A stretch of DNA of 50,472 bases from positions 1 through 50,472 of the forward strand of contig CAZYAV010000014.1 in the NCBI GenBank assembly GCA_964645785.1, given 5' to 3'. The notes under the pieces are model-generated. The model was not told the origin of the DNA, searched no databases, and saw only the letters and a program-made list of their open reading frames with translations. The translations under genes and the position numbers were made by a program. Source of the stretch: CALWZE01 sp964645785. GTDB lineage: Bacteria > Bacillota > Clostridia > Oscillospirales > Ruminococcaceae. This document shows positions 41,081 through 48,997 of the stretch, piece by piece (positions within the stretch are counted from its first letter, which is position 1; each line of letters begins with the position of its first letter).

Positions 41081-41842
41081 TCAGCGTTCAAACCGCTGCA
41101 AAAACAGGCGGGTGCGCTCGTTGCGCGGGTGGTCGATCACCTGCTCGGGCGCGCCCTCCTCCACGATGACGCCGTCGGCCATGAAGATGACCCGGTCGGC
41201 CACGCCGCGCGCGAACGCGATTTCGTGGGTGACAATCACCATCGTCATGTGCTCGGCGGCGAGGGAGCGGATGACCTTGAGGATCTCGCCGGTCAGCTCG
41301 GGGTCGAGCGCGCTGGTCGGCTCGTCGAAAAAGAGCATTTTGGGGTTCATGGCGAGCGCGCGGGCAATCGAGACGCGCTGCTGCTGCCCGCCCGAGAGCT
41401 GGCAGGGATAGGCGTCCGCCTTGTCCGAAAGCCCCATTTTTTCAAGCAGCGCGCGCGCCTCCTGCTCCACCTCCGCCCTGTTCCGCTTCTGGACGAGAAC
41501 CGGCGCTTCGGTGATGTTTTTGAGCACCGAGTAGTGCGGGAACAGGTTGAAATTCTGGAACACCAGCCCAAACCGGCTCTTGATTTCCCGGATTTGGGCG
41601 GCGGGGGCGTAGCTGACCCGGCCGTCCGCGCCGGTTTGCGCTGCGTAGTCCCCGAGGTACGCGATATCCCCGCCGTCGATCCGCTCCAGCAGGGTCGCGC
41701 AGCGCAGCAGGGTCGATTTGCCCGAGCCGCTCGGCCCGATTACCGCCACCACCTCGCCCTGCGCAACCGACAGCGAGATGCCGCGCAGAACGCCGAGCTC
41801 ATCGAAGTTTTTGACAAGATTGTTCAAGCGCAGTACTTCCAT
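41081..41842 (-). CDS. Polar amino-acid ABC transporter ATP-binding protein (GlnQ type)
   Basis: The 253-residue ATPase has Walker A GPSGSGKSTLLRC, Q-loop VFQNFNLFPHYSVLKNI, signature LSGGQQQRVSIARAL, Walker B LFFDEPTSALDPELTGE and switch VTHEIAFAR, the hallmarks of amino-acid importers. A longer-than-usual loop lies between Walker A and the Q-loop. It is the last gene of a binding protein-permease-ATPase operon, starting 9 bp after the permease. Confidence 0.93.
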   Translation of the reverse strand: MEVLRLNNLVKNFDELGVLRGISLSVAQGEVVAVIGPSGSGKSTLLRCATLLERIDGGDIAYLGDYAAQTGADGRVSYAPAAQIREIKSRFGLVFQNFNLFPHYSVLKNITEAPVLVQKRNRAEVEQEARALLEKMGLSDKADAYPCQLSGGQQQRVSIARALAMNPKMLFFDEPTSALDPELTGEILKVIRSLAAEHMTMVIVTHEIAFARGVADRVIFMADGVIVEEGAPEQVIDHPRNERTRLFLQRFER

Positions 41843-41851
41843 GCATCCACC

Positions 41852-42502
41852 TCAGCTGTAGTAGTTCAGCTTCTTTTCGACGCGCTCCATCAGCATCGCG
41901 ACGATAAAGTTGAAAATGTAGTAAAATACCCCGGCGACGACAAGCGGAACCATCGTCTTTTGCGCGGTCGAGATGGCCTTGGCCTCGGTGAACATCTCGC
42001 TGTAGGCGATTGCGAACGCCAGCGAGGTATCCTTGACAAGGGTGATGACCTCGTTCGTCACGGCGGGCAGGATCCGCTTGACGACCTGCGGCAGGATAAT
42101 CCGCAAAAAGGTCTGGGAGCGGGAATAGCCCAACACGGCCGCCGCCTCGTACTGCCCCTTTGGCATGGATTCGATGCCCGAACGGTAGATTTCCGCAAAA
42201 TAGGCGGCGTAGTTGAGGATGAACGCGATGAGCACCGCGTAGACCCGGTACCCCCGCCCGACGCTGATGCCGAGCAGGAAGTAGGGGCCAAAATAGACCA
42301 CCAGCAATTGCAGCATCAGCGGGGTGCCCCGCATAATCGAGATGTAGATGCGGGTCAGGTTGCGCAGAAACCAGAACCGGGAGGTTCGGCCGAACGAGAT
42401 GAGCAGCCCGAGCGGGAGGGAGCCCACAAGGGTCACCGCGAAAATCATCAGGGTGCGCAGCATCCCGTCCGAAAGCTGCGCCAGAATCGCCGAAATGGTC
42501 AT
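41852..42502 (-). CDS. Polar amino-acid ABC transporter permease (HisM/GlnP type)
   Basis: The 216-residue membrane protein has five helices, MRGTPLMLQLLVVYFG, and the coupling loop YEAAAVLGYSRSQTFLRIILPQ, the EAA motif of amino-acid permeases. AGGAGG precedes the ATG at 42502; the longer frame to 42640 has no ribosome site. A single permease gene suggests a homodimeric channel. Confidence 0.93.
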   Translation of the reverse strand: MTISAILAQLSDGMLRTLMIFAVTLVGSLPLGLLISFGRTSRFWFLRNLTRIYISIMRGTPLMLQLLVVYFGPYFLLGISVGRGYRVYAVLIAFILNYAAYFAEIYRSGIESMPKGQYEAAAVLGYSRSQTFLRIILPQVVKRILPAVTNEVITLVKDTSLAFAIAYSEMFTEAKAISTAQKTMVPLVVAGVFYYIFNFIVAMLMERVEKKLNYYS

Positions 42503-42662
42503 GGGAATTCCTCCTGAAACGGAAATTTGCCAAAACAGACAGCGCAGGCGCGGCGTCCTGCGACGCCGCGCTCGGCTGTTTTTGTGTGAACCCCGCGCGC
42601 CGCGGGGCAGTGTGCAAGGGAATCGTTCTGCCCGCCACAATCAAAAGGCGGGGCGGCGCCGG

Positions 42663-43520
42663 TCAGCGAAGCAGGCTGACGTTTGCCGTGTCGACAAACT
42701 CCTCGGCGATTTTGGCAAGGGTGCCGTCCTCGGCCATCGCGAGCAGCTCGTTTTCAACGGCGTCCCGCAGCTCGGTGTTGCCCAGCTTGAAGCCGATGCC
42801 GTACTGCTCGCTCGAAAGCTCCTGCTCGAGCACCACGAACTCGTCCGAGCGACCCTCCATCTGGAACGCCGCGACGCCCGCGTCCATCGCGACCGCGTCG
42901 ACTGTGCCCTGCTCCAGATCCATAAACGCCGTGTTGTATTCGGCAACCTCCAGCAGGCTGTCGAGCGAGTCGAGCAGCGCGGCGTTCTCCTCGTTCTGCA
43001 GCGCGGCGAGCGCGGAGGAATCCTTCTGCACCGCGACAATTTTGCCGGCGAGGTCGTCAAAGGTCACGATGCCCGCGTCCTCGCGGACGATGAACACCTG
43101 TGTGTTGTCGTAATAGGGAACGGTCCAGGTGTACTCATCCTCGCGGCCGTTCATGGTAAAGCCGTTCCAGATGCAGTCGATCGTGCCGGATTCCAGCTCA
43201 AAGTCCTTGGCGTCCCAGTCGATGGGCTGCAGCTCAATTGCCCAGCCGAGGCGGTTCGCGAGCTCGCGCGCCGTTTCGATGTCAAAGCCGGTGAACTCGC
43301 CGTCCTCGCCGACATAGCCGAACGGGGGGAAATCCTGGTCGAAGCCGACGACGAAGGTGTTGTCCTCCCCCAGCAGGGAAGCGCCGGCCTGCGGCTGCTG
43401 CGCGTCGCCGCCGTCGCCGCTGTTTTCGCCGCCGTCCGTTTCGGGAGCCTGGCCGCCGCAGCCCGCCAGAAGCGAGAGGCAGAGCAGCAGCGCAAGGGTC
43501 AGCGTAAGTATTTTTTTCAT
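42663..43520 (-). CDS. Amino-acid-binding lipoprotein of an ABC importer
   Basis: The 285-residue protein has a lipoprotein signal ending LSLLAGC, a Gly/Asp/Glu-rich linker and a periplasmic-binding-protein type II fold: DNTFVVGFDQDFPPFGYVGE, GFDIETARELANRLG, the DCIWNGFTMNGRE segment and DAVAMDAGVAAFQM. It captures a polar amino acid outside the cell and delivers it to the permease. The ATG at 43520 follows AGGAGA; the frame's upstream extension to 43586 is not needed. It is first in the operon, 160 bp before the permease. Confidence 0.93.
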   Translation of the reverse strand: MKKILTLTLALLLCLSLLAGCGGQAPETDGGENSGDGGDAQQPQAGASLLGEDNTFVVGFDQDFPPFGYVGEDGEFTGFDIETARELANRLGWAIELQPIDWDAKDFELESGTIDCIWNGFTMNGREDEYTWTVPYYDNTQVFIVREDAGIVTFDDLAGKIVAVQKDSSALAALQNEENAALLDSLDSLLEVAEYNTAFMDLEQGTVDAVAMDAGVAAFQMEGRSDEFVVLEQELSSEQYGIGFKLGNTELRDAVENELLAMAEDGTLAKIAEEFVDTANVSLLR

Positions 43521-43571
43521 GATTCTTTTCTCCTGTGTGCGGGCGGGCGCCCGCCCTTTTTTCCAAAATCG

Positions 43572-43586
43572 TTGCTTGATAAGCAA
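43572..43586. promoter_or_regulatory. Inverted repeat in the leader of the amino-acid transporter
   Basis: TTGCTT-GAT-AAGCAA between the promoter and the ribosome site could be a repressor site. Confidence 0.45.
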
Positions 43587-43598
43587 GGCAGCTTCTAC

Positions 43599-43627
43599 AC
43601 TTTATCATGATAATACGTTGAAGTCAA
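43599..43627 (-). promoter_or_regulatory. Promoter of the amino-acid transporter with overlapping palindrome
   Basis: On the minus strand TTGACT (43627-43622), 17 bp, then TAAAGT (43604-43599). A perfect 12-bp palindrome TTATCATGATAA (43602-43613) overlaps the -10 and spacer, a likely operator. Confidence 0.6.
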
Positions 43628-43679
43628 GCGGCTGAGCATTTTTCTGCGATTTTGCGCAGAGTGATGAAATCCTGCGCAG

Positions 43680-43704
43680 AACTTTGTCTGAAATAGACAA
43701 AGTT
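43680..43704. other. Ten-base perfect hairpin between divergent promoters
   Basis: AACTTTGTCT-GAAAT-AGACAAAGTT lies between the amino-acid transporter promoter and the riboswitch promoter. No T run follows; a regulator-binding site is as likely as an RNA hairpin. Confidence 0.5.
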
Positions 43705-43727
43705 GCGTCGCTGCGGGGCAGAGGGAC

Positions 43728-43756
43728 TTGACGATTATCGGATTCGAGACTATACT
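43728..43756 (+). promoter_or_regulatory. Promoter of the cobalamin-riboswitch operon
   Basis: TTGACG (43728-43733), 17 bp, then TATACT (43751-43756), just upstream of the riboswitch closing helix. Confidence 0.85.
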
Positions 43757-43774
43757 GTTTACGTGATAAATATG

Positions 43775-43957
43775 TTTGCGGAATGAATACGGAGCCGCGC
43801 GGTGCGGCTTCGTCAGGGAAACAGGTGAGATGCCTGTGCGAACCCGTCGCTGTATGGATAACAGCGGCGCGCCGTTTGACGCCACTGGAGTTTGGAAAAA
43901 ATCCGGGAAGGCAGGCGCGCTGTGACGACGTCCAAGCCAGAAAACCTGTTCCGCAAA
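43775..43957 (+). ncRNA. Cobalamin riboswitch
   Basis: The segment is closed by a 9-bp helix TTTGCGGAA (43775-43783) with TTCCGCAAA (43949-43957). Inside are the class landmarks CAGGTGAGATGCCTG, GCCACTGG, CCGGGAAGGCAGGCG and the B12-box-like end AAGCCAGAAAACCTG. It should sense an adenosyl- or aquo-corrinoid in the nascent transcript and control the downstream DUF4430, S-component-like and cobO genes. Confidence 0.92.
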
Positions 43958-43966
43958 CCACTTTCA

Positions 43967-44030
43967 GCGCAAGGCCACGAGGATTTGGCCAGCGGTGTTT
44001 TGTCTGTGCTTGGCGGGGTTCGCCTTGCGC
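43967..44030 (+). promoter_or_regulatory. Long-range helix in the riboswitch leader
   Basis: GCGCAAGGC (43967-43975) pairs perfectly with GCCTTGCGC (44022-44030) between aptamer and terminator, a possible part of the expression platform. Confidence 0.5.
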
Positions 44031-44039
44031 ATGGGCAGT

Positions 44040-44082
44040 CTCCGTTGCAAACTTGCGTTGCATGACGGAGGCTTTTTATTTT
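44040..44082 (+). terminator. Riboswitch terminator that also contains the Shine-Dalgarno
   Basis: CTCCGT plus TGCA (44040-44049) pair with TGCA, a two-base bulge and ACGGAG (44059-44070), followed by GCTTTTTATTTT. The GGAGG used for the TTG start at 44081 is the right arm of this stem, so the hairpin can both end transcription and hide the ribosome site. Confidence 0.85.
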
Positions 44083-44482
44083 GAACGCGAAAACAAAGAA
44101 AATTCTGTGGATTGCAGGCGCGGTTCTGCTTGTGCTTGTGGCGGTGGCGCTTGTGCTGTATTTCACAAACAAACCGGCGACGAGCGGCGGCGCAAAGCAC
44201 ATCACGGTGACGGTTGTGCATAAGGACGAGAGCAGCAACGTGTTTGAGATCGACACGGACGAGGAGTATCTCGGGCGTGCGGTGGTCAACGCGGGGATTG
44301 TGGTGGACAACCAGGGACCCTACGGCCTGTATGCCCTGACGGTTGACGGCTACACCGCCGACGAGGGCGCGCAGGAATGGTGGAACTTCCAGAAGGACGG
44401 CGAAAGCCTGACCACCGGGGCGGACGAAACCCCCATTGCGGACGGCGAAAAATACGAAATTATCCTGACGGTTGGGTATTGA
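44081..44482 (+). CDS. DUF4430 (transcobalamin C-terminal-like) membrane-anchored protein
   Basis: The 133-residue protein has an N-terminal membrane helix (ILWIAGAVLLVLVAVALVLY) and an extracytoplasmic beta-grasp-type domain of the DUF4430 kind: HITVTVVHKDESSNVFEIDT, the YLGRAVVNAGIV helix and QEWWNFQKDGE. DUF4430 resembles the C-terminal domain of transcobalamin, which covers the corrinoid. Together with the riboswitch, this supports a corrinoid-capturing role. The start is TTG at 44081, nine bases after GGAGG. Its stop overlaps the next start by one base (TGATG). Confidence 0.85.
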   Translation: MNAKTKKILWIAGAVLLVLVAVALVLYFTNKPATSGGAKHITVTVVHKDESSNVFEIDTDEEYLGRAVVNAGIVVDNQGPYGLYALTVDGYTADEGAQEWWNFQKDGESLTTGADETPIADGEKYEIILTVGY

Positions 44483-45006
44483 TGAAGAGCAAGCTCACCA
44501 TTTATGAAGTGGCCTGCATCGGCGTCTGCGCCGCGATGCTGCTGGGGGTGCAGATCGTGCTTGCCCCGCTGCCGAATATCGAGCTGGTTTCGCTGCTGGT
44601 CATCTGCTTCACCAAGGCGTTCGGGCGGCGCACCCTTTACATTATCTATGTGTTTGCGCTGCTGGAAGGGCTGGTGTACGGATTTGGCCTGTGGTTTGCG
44701 ACCTATCTGTATATCTGGACGGTGTTATACCTGATCGCGCGGCTGCTGCGCGAGATGGACAACAGCGCAGTCTGGGCGGTGATTGCCGCGATTTACGGGC
44801 TGCTGTTCGGCACCCTGTCCTCCATCCCCTCGTTTATCATCGGCGGCTGGTCGTATGGGGTTGCATATATTCTGAGCGGCCTCAGCTTTGATCTGCTGCA
44901 TTGTGCGGGGAATTTTGTCTCGGTTCTGCTGCTTTATAAGCCGGTGAGCGCCGCTCTTTCGAGGATTGAAATGACTGCAAACGTGCGCGCTACCAGCGCG
45001 CGGTGA
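44482..45006 (+). CDS. ECF-type S-component-like membrane protein, probable corrinoid uptake
   Basis: The 174-residue protein has about six helices and the look of an energy-coupling-factor S component: short N-terminus KSKLTIYEVACIGVCAAML, the loop FTKAFGRRTLY, and SFIIGGWSYGVAYILSGLSF. It is placed between the transcobalamin-like DUF4430 gene and cobO under a cobalamin riboswitch, so corrinoid binding and import is the likely role. No ATPase (EcfA) or EcfT gene is linked, as expected if a shared ECF module is encoded elsewhere. Confidence 0.72.
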   Translation: MKSKLTIYEVACIGVCAAMLLGVQIVLAPLPNIELVSLLVICFTKAFGRRTLYIIYVFALLEGLVYGFGLWFATYLYIWTVLYLIARLLREMDNSAVWAVIAAIYGLLFGTLSSIPSFIIGGWSYGVAYILSGLSFDLLHCAGNFVSVLLLYKPVSAALSRIEMTANVRATSAR

Positions 45007-45030
45007 CCGAGAACACAGAGGATAGGGCTT

Positions 45031-45558
45031 ATGAAGCAGGGATTGGTTCATATATACTGCGGGGACGGTAAGGGCAAGACGACCGCCGCGGTGGGGCTGT
45101 GCACCCGCGCGGCCGGCCGCGGGCTGCGGGTGGTGTTCGCACAGTTCTTAAAATCGGACAACAGCGGCGAGCGGGAGGCGCTTCGCAGCTTTGAGAATGT
45201 CACCGTGCCGGATATCCCGGCCGCCGTCAAGTTTGTCAAAAGCATGGACGATCAGGAGCTCGCGCAGACCCGCCAGACCTGTGCGGCGCTGTTTGACGCC
45301 TGCGCGGCCTATGCCGCAAGCGGGGAATATGACCTTGTAGTCATGGACGAAATCTGCTCGACGGTGACCCACGGCTTTGTTTCGGTCGCCGGGCTGGCGG
45401 ATCTGATCCGGCACAAAGCGCCGGGGACGGAGCTTGTGCTGACCGGCCGCAACCCGGCGCCCGAAATTGTCGAGCTGGCCGATTATGTGACCGAGATGAC
45501 CCTTGTAAAACACCCCTATACCCGGGGAATTCCGGCGCGCAGGGGCATCGAGTTCTGA
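45031..45558 (+). CDS. cobO: Cob(I)alamin adenosyltransferase, CobA/CobO type
   Basis: The 175-residue enzyme transfers the adenosyl group of ATP to reduced corrinoid. The N-terminal P-loop GDGKGKTTAAVGL, FAQFLKSDNSGERE, DLVVMDEICSTVTHGFVS and LTGRNPAPEIVELADYVTEM are characteristic of the CobA/CobO family. It is the last gene of the riboswitch operon, 24 bp after the membrane protein gene, and is followed by two terminators. It converts imported corrinoid to the coenzyme form. Confidence 0.95.
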   Translation: MKQGLVHIYCGDGKGKTTAAVGLCTRAAGRGLRVVFAQFLKSDNSGEREALRSFENVTVPDIPAAVKFVKSMDDQELAQTRQTCAALFDACAAYAASGEYDLVVMDEICSTVTHGFVSVAGLADLIRHKAPGTELVLTGRNPAPEIVELADYVTEMTLVKHPYTRGIPARRGIEF

Positions 45559-45634
45559 GCGCCGCATCCTTTTGTCTCCTCTTTTTTCGGTATCGCTCCC
45601 GGCGGCATCCGGGCGGCGCTATCGCAAACAACGG

Positions 45635-45668
45635 AACGCCCGCTGCGAAAGCAGCGGGCGTTTTTTTT
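45635..45668 (+). terminator. Strong intrinsic terminator of the corrinoid operon
   Basis: AACGCCCGCTGC-GAAA-GCAGCGGGCGTT with a T8 tail (45661-45668), 77 bp after the cobO stop. Confidence 0.95.
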
Positions 45669-45727
45669 GCGCGGGCGGGTGTCCGCCGGAACCGCGGGGG
45701 ATGGGCGCGGGGCGCAGGCGGCAGGGG

Positions 45728-45758
45728 AAAGCCCGGAGCTGCCTGCCCCGGGCTTTTT
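45728..45758 (+). terminator. Second terminator in tandem
   Basis: AAAGCCCGG pairs with CCGGGCTTT, followed by further T and CTG. It backs up the first terminator. Confidence 0.7.
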
Positions 45759-46006
45759 CTGTGTCCGGATTTGTATTTTAATTGCACTTTTATTTTCGCG
45801 GACTGCCTGCCCGTGCTGCTGCGCGGGATTTCCACAGTCCTCTGGGATCGCGATTCGCGGCAGGGTGATCTATAGTTTATACAAAGCCCTTCGAGTCCTG
45901 CGGGCGGTCTGCCCACGCTGCAATCAGGGAGGGATTTGCTGTCATTTTGGCCGGCCGGCGCACACAGCCGCGTCTCTTTATAAACGATTCGTTACATAAA
46001 CGCAGG

Positions 46007-47314
46007 TCACGACCCTGATTTCCTGTTGAACCGGGCAAGGACAGCGAATTCGTCGTTCGGCACAAACAGGCTTTCCAGCAGCGGCGCCAGCACAATCGCC
46101 AGCACACAGGCGGTCAGGCCGCCGTTGTACAGGCAGAAACCGCCGTGCAGCTGCGGCGTCTGGGTGACGGCGCAGGCATGCAGAAGACCGGCCAGTATGC
46201 CGGGAATCACCCCAAACCGGCCGGCAATGGGGGCAAGGCCGGACGCGAAGCAGGCGCCGACCAGAATGGCCGGGGTCGTCAGCTCCCAGAAGCCGAAAGT
46301 CGACGCAATCGCGTACCCAATCAGGATGGGCAGCACCGTGTATACGTGCGCCCCGGATGCCGCGGCCGAGAGCATACACAGCACAATCCCAAGGGTAAGC
46401 CCCGTGAACGGCGCGCCGATCAGGTTGTAGTAGCCGAGAATAAACAGGCCATACAGCCCGATGTGCAGCAGCGCAGGGCCGATGCCGATGTCCGCGCTCA
46501 GGTCGGTTTTGTAGCCGGTGGAGGCGAGCACCCGCCGCAGCGGCGCAAAGGATTTCCCGCTCAGCCAGTATCCGGCGACCGTGTAAAGCGCAAACAGCCC
46601 AAAGCAGAAAATGTTGACGAGGAATCCGTAGCCCTCCCCGATGCTGGTGTTGGACGGCTGCTCAACGCCGAGTGTCCGGAACGCGATGGCCACAAAGAGA
46701 TAAGCGAGGATCCCCACCGGGAGCGCGGCGCTGTACAGGCTGTATCCCTTGTGCGCGTTGACCGAATGGCCGCAGATCATGGGCATCACAAAGCCCGCCG
46801 CCGCGCCGGCAGCAATGCCGAGAACCGCCCCCAGCGGCGTGAGCGCGCGCGCCTGCGCGTTTGGATAGCGGAACATCAGCTCGCTGACAACCGGCGCAAG
46901 GCCGGTGGTGAACAGCGCGAAATTCGCGAATTTCCCAAACGGCTCCCGCCGTAGCAGCGCGTACAGCCAGGTGCCGAGCAGGCAGGGGAGCATGTTGAGC
47001 ACGTTGATTCCGTAAAAGGAGAAGCCGACGGTCAGGAAATAGGCCAGAAAAGAGGTGCTCGTCGCTTTCGCGTGCCTGGAGCACAGCGCAAGACAGCAGA
47101 GCAGGCCGACCAGCGCGGCGTTGAAAAATGCGCCCGCCGGCCCCGCGACCGTGAACGCGTCGCAGGTCAGCTGCTGCGGGGAGCAAAACAGGGTCAGCAG
47201 ACCCGCGGGCGCTTCCCCGAAGCCGCCCGCGGCGAACCCGCCGGCGGCAAACGCGAGGGAAGTGAGCAGGAACAGCCGCTTGAACAGCGCGCTGCTGTCA
47301 ATGGTTTGGTTCAT
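46007..47314 (-). CDS. DUF1576-family integral membrane protein
   Basis: The 435-residue protein has about ten to twelve hydrophobic segments with many Gly and Ala residues, and the layout of DUF1576, a clostridial membrane family of unknown function; ICGHSVNAHKGYSLYSAALP and GYYNLIGAPFTGLTLGI are typical. GAGGTG five bases before the ATG sets the start at 47314; the open frame extends to 47713 but that part is Arg/Pro-rich and rejected. It stands alone, oppositely oriented to the corrinoid operon. Confidence 0.82.
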   Translation of the reverse strand: MNQTIDSSALFKRLFLLTSLAFAAGGFAAGGFGEAPAGLLTLFCSPQQLTCDAFTVAGPAGAFFNAALVGLLCCLALCSRHAKATSTSFLAYFLTVGFSFYGINVLNMLPCLLGTWLYALLRREPFGKFANFALFTTGLAPVVSELMFRYPNAQARALTPLGAVLGIAAGAAAGFVMPMICGHSVNAHKGYSLYSAALPVGILAYLFVAIAFRTLGVEQPSNTSIGEGYGFLVNIFCFGLFALYTVAGYWLSGKSFAPLRRVLASTGYKTDLSADIGIGPALLHIGLYGLFILGYYNLIGAPFTGLTLGIVLCMLSAAASGAHVYTVLPILIGYAIASTFGFWELTTPAILVGACFASGLAPIAGRFGVIPGILAGLLHACAVTQTPQLHGGFCLYNGGLTACVLAIVLAPLLESLFVPNDEFAVLARFNRKSGS

Positions 47315-47925
47315 CTTGACACCTCGATTATGTTGCAGCATTTTGTTGTTGAAGCCGGCGGGCGGATGAGCGACAAGCCCGGCCTTCGACTCTATCCCGG
47401 CGGGGAAGATGCCGGAAAAACCGGCCGCACGCCGGTGGACGCCGCGGCAAAGCCCAAGCCGGTTCCCGACCCCCTTTATAAAGGACGCGGCGTTTGGAAA
47501 GCGCAAAAGGGGGAACGGCATATCCCTGCGCGCAGCCTGCGCGTTTACCTGCCCGAATGTCCGGCTTGTGCTGGCTGACGAAAGCCGGCGCACCCGGCCG
47601 CCGCGCCCGCCGGAAGCGGGGCGAAAGACCCCGCAGATGTACCGCCGGAAAGGAGCGGGGGAACCCGTCCTACAAGCGCGCAGCGCGAAAAACCGGCTGG
47701 GGCAGCGCAGCACGCACCCATCCGCCGTGCCAGGTCGCCGCGCCGGGCGCCCGGAACCGGGAGACCGCGCCGGAAAANNNNNNNNNNNNNNNNNNNNNNN
47801 NNNNNNNNNNNNNNNNNNNNNNNNNNNNNNNNNNNNNNNNNNNNNNNNNNNNNNNNNNNNNNNNNNNNNNNNNNNNNGCCGGGTCTCAAACGCGCCCCGA
47901 CCCGGCCGTTCGCCCCGCCGAACGC
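47315..47925. other. GC-rich stretch with second scaffold gap
   Basis: No gene is supported in the 463 bp to the left of the gap or the 48 bp to its right. A CCTTTATAAAGG palindrome (47473-47484) is the only A/T-rich island. Content of the gap is unknown, so a missing gene or terminator cannot be excluded. Confidence 0.5.
47778..47877. other. Scaffold gap of 100 N
   Basis: Fixed-length gap; unlike the first one, the flanks are not duplicated. Confidence 0.99.
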
Positions 47926-48777
47926 TTAGCCGAGGGTGCGCGCCGCCGCCGTGACGACGTGGCCGACCAGCACCGAGGTGGTGACCGTTCCAACCCCGCC
48001 GGGGACGGGGGTGATTGCGCCGACAATCGGCTCAATCTCGTCGAATATGGCGTCGCCGCACAGCTTGCCCTCGGCGTTTGTGTTGATGCCGACGTCGATG
48101 ACAATCTGCCCCTCGCGGACATAGTCCCGCCCGACAACGCCCGCGCGCCCGGCCGCGACAATCAGGATGTCCGCCTCGCGGCAGACGGCGGGCATGTCAG
48201 ACGTCTTGGTGTGGCAGACGGTGACCGTCGCGTTTTTCTTGATGAGCATCATCACCGCGGGTTTGCCCACAACGAGCGAGCGGCCGATTACCACCGCTTT
48301 TTTGCCGGTGCAGTTTATCCCATAATGGTCGAGAATCTCCATGCAGGCCTGCGGGGTGCAGGGCGGGAAGCCCTGCTCCGTGCCGGTGAACACGCCGACA
48401 AGGGAGCCGTCGGTGATGCCGTCGATATCCTTTTCGGGCGCGAGCGCCGCGCGAACGGCCTCGTCGTCGAACTGCTTGGGCAGCGGGCGGAAGATGAGCA
48501 CGCCGTGGATGGACGCGTCCTTGTTGAGCCGGTCAATCAGCGCCAGCAGCTCCTGCTGCGAAGCATCCTCCGGCAGAACAAACTTCTGCACCGCGACCCC
48601 GATTGTGTCGCAGCGTTTGGTTGCGCCGCGCTCGTAAGAGAGGTCGTCCGGCCGCTCCCCAACCCGGACAATGCCGAGCGTCGGCTGCACGCCCTTTGCC
48701 TTAAGCGATTCAACCTCGCCCTTGAGCCGTTCATTCAGCGCCGCCGTGACCTCGGCGCCCTTCAAAAGCTGTGCCAT
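47926..48777 (-). CDS. folD: Methylenetetrahydrofolate dehydrogenase (FolD family) with atypical cyclohydrolase residues
   Basis: The 283-residue protein has the FolD fold with C-terminal nucleotide motif VVIGRSLVVGKPAVMML and ITPVPGGVGTVTTSVL. The conserved active-site Tyr is present (LSYERGATKRC), but the Lys normally four residues after it is Ala, and the Gln of the usual ILVQLPLP block is Phe (VLIFRPLP). The Asp of KDIDG is retained. Lys and Gln serve the cyclohydrolase reaction, so this enzyme is probably dehydrogenase only. A dedicated cyclohydrolase gene (fchA) stands immediately upstream. Confidence 0.9.
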   Translation of the reverse strand: MAQLLKGAEVTAALNERLKGEVESLKAKGVQPTLGIVRVGERPDDLSYERGATKRCDTIGVAVQKFVLPEDASQQELLALIDRLNKDASIHGVLIFRPLPKQFDDEAVRAALAPEKDIDGITDGSLVGVFTGTEQGFPPCTPQACMEILDHYGINCTGKKAVVIGRSLVVGKPAVMMLIKKNATVTVCHTKTSDMPAVCREADILIVAAGRAGVVGRDYVREGQIVIDVGINTNAEGKLCGDAIFDEIEPIVGAITPVPGGVGTVTTSVLVGHVVTAAARTLG

Positions 48778-48997
48778 GGTGATAGTCCTCCGTTTTTCAT
48801 TGTGGCCGCGCGGCTTCCCGCCGCCGCACAGGCCTGAGGTGGGTCGAATGGCAGCGCCCCTGCGTCTGCCGCCCGGACTGTGTCGGGGCGCACCGGTGGG
48901 ATGCGGCGAATGCCGCGCGCGCTTTTTTGCCGCCGGCCGAATCCGCCGCGCTTTGCGGCGCAGACCCGGGCCGGGATTTTGGCGGAGACGCCGCGGG

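Larger units (their letters stand above)
45559..46006. other. Convergent intergenic region
   Basis: Besides the two terminators there is only a mixed-composition stretch from 45770 to 46006 with no gene or promoter pair I can support. Confidence 0.5.

Noticed and set aside
47778..47877. Duplication flanking the second scaffold gap
   Set aside because: The flanks do not match each other, so this gap probably hides real sequence of unknown length.
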